The notes under the pieces are model-generated. The model saw only the letters and a program-made list of their open reading frames with translations. It was not told where the DNA came from and made no database searches. From the NCBI GenBank assembly GCA_947652115.1, contig OX393569.1, forward strand, positions 3,357,080 to 3,421,079: a stretch of 64,000 nt of DNA. The letters run 5' to 3'. Shown piece by piece: positions 57,910 through 64,000 of the stretch (position 1 is its first letter; each line of letters opens with the position of its first letter). Source of the stretch: Blastomussa wellsi (Eukaryota > Cnidaria > Anthozoa > Scleractinia > Plerogyridae). The position numbers and the translations under genes were made by a program.

Positions 57910-60900
57910 TTATCCTTTTAAAGGAATAGGCACGGGGCAGTGGAAGGACGAAGGACGAATGTGGCCACTGCAGCATTTATAGCCAAATGGAATGAAATAT
58001 GAAGCACCACACTTAACGCAAGTTGACCTCAAAGGCGCTACGACGGTACGATGACAACACTGCTGAATAGAAGGATTGATAAAACTATTGCCACAGGCCT
58101 GAGGATTGGTGGTAGGTTGACACGGCACAATTTTGGGAATGACTCGAGAGTTGCAGCACTGTTGAGTATGAGAAACGTAATAAGCATGTCCACAAGGCAG
58201 TCTGGCGCAACGTACTTGGGTGGGTACTATTTGACCGAAACAGCAACTGTGGGTCTGTGGATCATAAGAGAACCCACCGCATTGGAACTGGGTTGGAAAT
58301 GGAGTACAAGGTACAGCTCTGGGAATGACACGATAGCGGCAGCATTGCTGAGTGTGGGGAACGTAGAAGGCTCGTCCGCAAGGCAGTCTTTTACAAGGAA
58401 CTTGGATGGATACAATTTGACTATAACAACATCTGTGGGTCTGCGGATTGTAGTGAAAGCCACCACATTGACGCGGCGTCGGGAATGGAGTACAAGGTAC
58501 CGTTATTGGAAGGACTTGATTGTTGCAACATTGTTGGGTATGAGGAACGTAGAAGGCTTGTCCACAAGGTAGCCTGATACAAGGTGCTCGAAGGGGTACA
58601 ATTTGATTGAAGCAGCATTTATGGGTCTGTGGAGTATAGGTCAAGCCACCACACTGGAACGGCGTTGGGACTGGAATGCAAGGAACCACTCTGGGAATAA
58701 CTCTAGAGTTGCAGCATTGTTGGGTTTGAGGAACATAATAGGCATGTCTACAAGGAAGTCTGGTACAACGGACATGAATGGACACTATTTGACCGAAGCA
58801 ACATCTGTGGGTCTGTGGATTATAAGAAAAACCGCCACATTGGAACGGAGTTGGGAATGGGGTGCAAGGTACAGCTCTTGGGATGACGCGATAGCGGCAA
58901 CACTGTTGGGTCTGAGGAACGTAGTAGGTTTGTCCGCAAAGCAGTCTGGTACAAGGAACGTCGATGTCTAATATTTGGTTGAAGCAACATCTGTGGGTCT
59001 GCTGATTGTAGTGAAAGCCACCACATTGGAGAGGCGTTGGAGATGGAATGCAAGGTACCGTTTTGGGGAGGACTTTGCTGTTACAGCATTGTTGGGTATG
59101 TTGAACGTAGAAGGCTTGACCACAAGGAAGTCTGACACAAGGAGTTTGAACAGGTACAATATGGTTGAAACAGCATTTATGAGTCTGCGGGTTATAGGTT
59201 AAGCCACCACACTGGAACGGCGTCGGGGCTGAAATGCAAGGAACCGCTGTGGGAATAACTCGAGAGCTGCAGCATTGTTGTGTTTGAGGAACATAGTACG
59301 CTTGTCCACAAGGCAGTCTGGTGCAACGAACATGGTTAGACACCAATTGACCAAAGCAGCATTTATGGGTTTGTGGATTATAGGAAAACCCACCACACTG
59401 GAACGGAGTTGGGAATGGAGTGCAAGGTACAGCTTTGGGAATAACACGAGAGCTGCAGCATTGTTGGGTTTGAGGAACATAAAACTCATGACCACAAGGT
59501 AGTCTTGTACAAGGACTCTGGATGGCTACTATTTGATTGAAGCAACATCTGTGGGTCTGTGGATCGTAGTAAAAGCCACCACACTGGGGAGGCGTTGGAG
59601 GTGGAATACTTGGAACGCAGGGTATCGTTCTGGGAATGACTCGAGAGTTGCAGCATTTTTGGGTTTGAGGAACGTAATAGGAATGTCCACAAGGCAGTCT
59701 GGCACAGCGAACGTGGATGGACACTATTTGGCCGAAGCAACATCTGTGTGTCTGGCGATTGTAGGAGAATCCACCACATTGGAACGGAGTTGGAAATGGA
59801 GTACAGGGTACAGTTCTGGGAATGACACGATATCGGCAACATTGTTGGGTTTGAGGAACGTAGTAGGCTCGTCCACATTGTAGCCTATTACAGGGTACAC
59901 TGATGGTCACTATTTGACCAAAGCAGCATTTGTGTGTCTTCTGATTGTAGGCAAAGCGACCACATTGAGCTGGTTTCGGAGATAGATTGCATGGGGCACT
60001 TTTGGGAATGATTTGACCCTTGCAGCACTGCTGAGTATGAGAAACGTAGACAGCTTGTCTACAAGGGAGTCTGGAACATGGAACGTTGATGGGAAGTATT
60101 TGACCAAAACAGCATTTGTAGCTCAGTGGATTATAAGGACGTCCACCACATGACTTTGTCACTGGTATACACTGTGAAGTCTTGGGTATCACTCGGCCGT
60201 TGCAGCATTGTTGGGTGTGGGAAACATAGTGGGTTTTGGCACAACGCAGTCTGGCACACTTGACTCCTACTGGAATCACTTGACTGAAGCAACATCTTTG
60301 ACTTTTTTGACTGTATAAGGAATTACCGCATCGAGGGCGCTGAAAACACAGCATTGCGGCTAGTCTTTTTGACACGATACGCCCACCACAACATGTGTGC
60401 TGCAGAGGGTTGTAAATGGCTTTTCCTGCACAACAGCGCTGGCTATAGTGGTTATAGGTGCGACCTCCACATTTCGGGGGGAAGATACGAGATCTTTTTG
60501 TGTCAATTGGAATTTCATCTGCAATAGGCAAAGAAGAAACTTTGTTGTCATTACTTGTGTTTCTATTATGAAAAGTAAGATGTAATGCACATTTTTCCTT
60601 TTAAAAACTGGTAAGAAATGGTAACTAGTCTCGTTTTGACTTTTCAGAAGAGCAAATTAAAGAATAGCAGTTGTTTTCAACAAGCAATATTTTCAAAACT
60701 CTTATGGCTACCACGAAAATCGGACTCGGCTCATTTCTTAAAAAACGTATTAACTGACCCTCGTTCTCATTAAGCATGTTTATTTCTTCATCTGCATTGG
60801 CTTCATCTTTCTCGGGTGAATTCACATATTCTTCGTCGTCACTGAGCTCTGCGCAAGTAAGAATAAAGAATATATTTAAATATAGAATAATACATAGGTT

Positions 60901-63767
60901 TTGGAGATATGAAATTTCTCTTCGAGTTTTCAACTCGATGTCTCACGAGTGAGCGCAGCGAAGAAGTCAGATATTGAGTTGAACACGAGAAGAGGAATCC
61001 CATGCCTCCAAGCAACCATGTATTAATTTGTTTATTTATAAACATGTTTCAACGACGTTTTTGACAATTTTCCGAAGATTATCCGAATGTTGTCGGAAGG
61101 TCACAAGGACGTTTCGGAATATTTTCCAGACTGATTTTTCGAAGATTACCGAAGGTTTCCGAGGAAGAACCGAAGTTGTTTCGACTGTACACCAATAAAG
61201 TGAAGTGCAGAAGGGTCAAACGTGGTATCAAGCTCCCAACGTGAAGTCACTGATATCATCACACGTAAAATTATCGTAATTTGGTTTACATGTGTGTTCA
61301 ATTTCCGTTTTTCTCAGGGGTGGAAATCCTTTTAAAGCACTGCAGTTTATATAAAAAACCTCATATCTTATTTTTTCTTGAATGTTGTTTGTCTTGTAGA
61401 ACAATCCTGTTTCTCTCGACCTGCCCTAGATTTTGTGGAAAAAAACTCTCTGAATTATACTTAATGGTTTCGTGTATTGATCGATTAGAGGTATGTATCA
61501 CTACAGTAATTTTTGACTGGACTAAGCTGTACAAAATACGATACTGCAATTTCTTAAGGGATTATTTGAGTGCGCGCGGAGAGAACCTGTTAGAAGTTTA
61601 AATGAATGAATTGTGTAAGTTAAAGAAAAAATTCAGAAAACAATACCTTCGTCACTTTCTTTATCAGAACCGTTATCTTCAGTTTCTTCAGGATAATCCT
61701 GATCGAAGTTATCTTCACGATATTCTACGGAGAATAAAATCCATAAATCCAAGGCGCAGACCGCGCATAGCCTGGGACGGAAGGTAATTCGGTGACGTCA
61801 CCCCTCGCAACAGAGTCAGCATTGCTAATAATAATAATCTCAAACTCTTTTCCTACAAAATAACAGTCCACCCGTTTTCTCCGTAGTTTCGATTGACACT
61901 GATCAGACAAGTGATAGGAACATAAAAGACCCGCGCCAATTAAGGGTTATTGTCATGATGTTCTACTAAATTCTCATTATCGAATCACAAGAAATATTTA
62001 TTAAGAAGAATTGCTATTTCAAGCCCGTGACTAAAATGTCAGTATGAATATCAATGACTAGTTCTATATAATTTGAATACGATTACATCGTAAAACTTGT
62101 TTGTTAAAAGGCAGTGCCTCATATTTCTTACCTTCGTTATCCTCCAATGAGAAGTCATCTTCTTCTGCATTGCCCTCGCTCTCTACTGGAGAACTTTCAG
62201 TCTCTCTGTCCTCGCTTTGTCCTAAAACGTAACATGTTTAGTTAAAAAGGCTAAAAACTGTTCTTATATATTCTTCTCATAATTCTAAAAATAGACTTCT
62301 TAATTCTATTTCAAACCTGGCACTAAAATCGCTGATATTAAAGTCAATAGGCATAATTGTTTAATTTAAGTAGTTACATCCTAAACTGACTTGTTAGCAA
62401 AACAATGCCTTATTCTTAGATAAGTCAGGTTGGAAATGAAAACTGAGGAAAAGTTGTGTCAGATTCGTATTACCATTGTTATCCTCGAATGAGAGGTCTT
62501 CTTTGCCAGCACTGTCTTTGCTCTCTTCGGGGGAACTTTCAACTTCTTCGTCTTCATTGGGTCCTAAGAAATAACAGTTTTTCGATTTTACTGATAGTCC
62601 ACTTATATAATATATAGCATATCACGATGTTCAAATGTTTTACCGAACATGACTCCGAGGAGCAACCGCCACAGGTCAAACCAAACAAGAACCGAAACCT
62701 CCCCCCAAAAATGGTTTTGTTTTGTGGAAAAAATCTAGGAACCTCTCAGAAAGTGATGACGTATCTGTTGTGTCTCGAACTAGTCGGTGATGGAAAGGAT
62801 TCAGCAGGATTTAACCAAACAACAACGATGACTTTTATTCGGCCATGATGGCTCGTGCTCGACTATCCATCCCAGAAGGTCTGGGTCCTAATGTATTACA
62901 ACACTGAGAGGGAATCTGGGTCTAAATACACTACAGTATCGATGGCAAAGAAACAAAAACAGCAAACAGTATTGGTATAAAATGAGTTCTCGATAAGGCA
63001 TTAGTAGTTTACAGGTACCGTAGGTGCTAAGCTGTCCTAGGCTAGCTACCATACTAATTATATTTTTGTAATTAGCTCAAAACGAAAGATGTAAGAAAAA
63101 TTTAAAAAACACAAAATTGGAAATTCGATAAATACGTAGAAATAAGGCAAAACACTTATATATACCACAGAAGATGGAAATCGTAGACGTACGGGTCGGG
63201 GGGCTGCAGTCCCCCCCCCCCCCCCCCAATTTTTGGCAACTCAGATTTTTTGGGCAGCAACAGAAATTTGGGCAAGGGGGAAGAACTTGGGAGAATTTTT
63301 TGGGTAAATGGTTCATCGCCCCCCCCTCCCCCCCAAAAAATTGCCCGTACGCTTATGATGGAAATTAATTGCAGTGAATTTAGGTAAATTACAAGTTTGC
63401 ACCCGATTGATTACTGTTTTGACATTAAAGAATATTAGTAAAAATACTGTGAATAGTCTTCTTTAATGTAGTTGTGCATGGGTTTTCTCCTTTTAAGCCA
63501 GTCATTCGGCGATTGCAAAATAATTTAAAAGAAAAAGTAACTAACACAACACGGCACGAGAAGTTAATGCCGTTACTGCATGTTCAAACTCTTACCTTGC
63601 AACTCTGTTAAAAGGTCATTTAATAGCTTCTGGTCTTCTTGAACTGGCTCGTCATTTTTGATTTCCAAATCTTGGTCTGAAAGAACCTTCTCCTCCTCAC
63701 TCTTTTCTGTCAGCACGGCGGAAACAGCAAGAAGGAAAACGCTGATCTTGCATAGAAATCGAGCCAT
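57910..63767 (-). CDS. Large galaxin-type secreted protein with acidic N-terminus
   Basis: Galaxins are cysteine-repeat proteins first isolated from coral skeletal organic matrix. Six minus-strand exons, 63767-63596, 62563-62474, 62221-62132, 61724-61647, 60848-60759 and 60518-57910, all joined in phase 1, give 1042 residues. Residues 1-20 are a signal peptide (MARFLCKISVFLLAVSAVLT). Residues 21-173 are strongly acidic and come from four small cassette exons (for example EDEEVESSPEESKDS). A basic KRSR then precedes the cysteine domain, which is one exon. That domain has 28 Cys-Cys pairs in two alternating modules: GGFSYNPQTHKCCFGQIV..., then YYVPQTQQCCNSRVIP..VPC. It is about three times longer than the galaxins I recall (near 300-340 aa). 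The acidic head recalls the Acropora galaxin-like proteins. Ca2+ binding or mineral association is inferred. Confidence 0.9.
63205..63345. repeat. C-rich tracts in galaxin intron 1
   Basis: A run of about 17 C at 63211-63228 and a second broken C run near 63320-63334 flank a segment rich in TTTTTGGGCA/GGGCAAG motifs. The whole looks like a degraded repeat; a similar piece occurs near 11705-11815. Confidence 0.45.
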
Positions 63768-63825
63768 CTTAACTCAGCTGGACTGCCGAGTTTCGATGTG
63801 TTACTTTGCTGAAAAAGTGCCCTCC

Positions 63826-63833
63826 CTTTTATA
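63826..63833 (-). promoter_or_regulatory. TATA box of the galaxin-type gene
   Basis: TATAAAAG on the minus strand, about 60 bases upstream of the start codon. A start site about 30 bases downstream would leave a short 5' UTR of about 30 bases. A strong TATA box suits a tissue-restricted, highly expressed secreted protein. Confidence 0.6.
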
Positions 63834-64000
63834 CAATTTTCAACCCTTAAATTTTTTGATGACTACACGGAATCAACTAGTTCTTTACTTGAATATTTAT
63901 ATATTGTCTAAGTGCTCATTGACTATGAATAAGGGTCATTACGCTAAAAATGAAAGAGCGTGATATATTTTAGTCGTCATCAGTATTAATTTGCAACACG

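Noticed and set aside
58051..59883. Plus-strand ORFs of 173, 122, 116 and 75 residues
   Set aside because: Antisense shadows of the galaxin repeat exon; they repeat with the same period and have no signal or domain.

Overview
The window is metazoan nuclear DNA and most likely comes from a stony coral or a close anthozoan relative. Genes are split by many GT-AG introns, and introns and spacers are full of foldback (MITE-like) elements, tRNA-like SINE pieces and tandem repeats. One gene encodes a very large galaxin-type protein, the di-cysteine family first known from coral skeleton matrix. Another gene pair combines PAN, fibronectin-II and ALK-type glycine-rich domains, a mosaic that fits a cnidarian. 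I cannot name the species, and galaxin relatives also occur outside corals.

Layout. RPS12 (minus, five coding exons, 1146-5039) carries a good C/D-box snoRNA candidate in its last intron. About 3.6 kb of gene-free, repeat-rich DNA follows. Two tandem plus-strand paralogues (8710-11095 and 12324-15464) encode secreted PAN / glycine-rich proteins; only the second has an FN2 exon. DNA2 (minus, 17298 to 31985 or 35112) is reconstructed as up to 17 coding exons with every splice phase matching, and has an unusually long N-terminal extension. An orphan gene (plus, 36649-39116) of four phase-1 exons ends in a CaaX-like tail. ESCO, the cohesin acetyltransferase (minus, 40943-55303, nine coding exons), holds in its 7.8-kb first coding intron a well-preserved tyrosine-recombinase retrotransposon with split direct repeats. 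The galaxin-type gene (minus, 57910-63767, six exons, 1042 residues, 28 Cys-Cys pairs) sits behind a TATA box at the right edge.

RPS12, DNA2 and ESCO are housekeeping genes for translation, DNA end processing and sister-chromatid cohesion. The PAN/glycine-rich pair and galaxin are secreted lineage-specific proteins. I see no operon-like logic. The most informative new structures are the B1/A2 junction palindrome of the retrotransposon, the galaxin repeat architecture, the RPS12 snoRNA, the alternative DNA2 5' exons and the orphan gene. Exon coordinates come from manual splicing (GT/AG plus phase continuity plus homology to remembered family motifs); no search was run.
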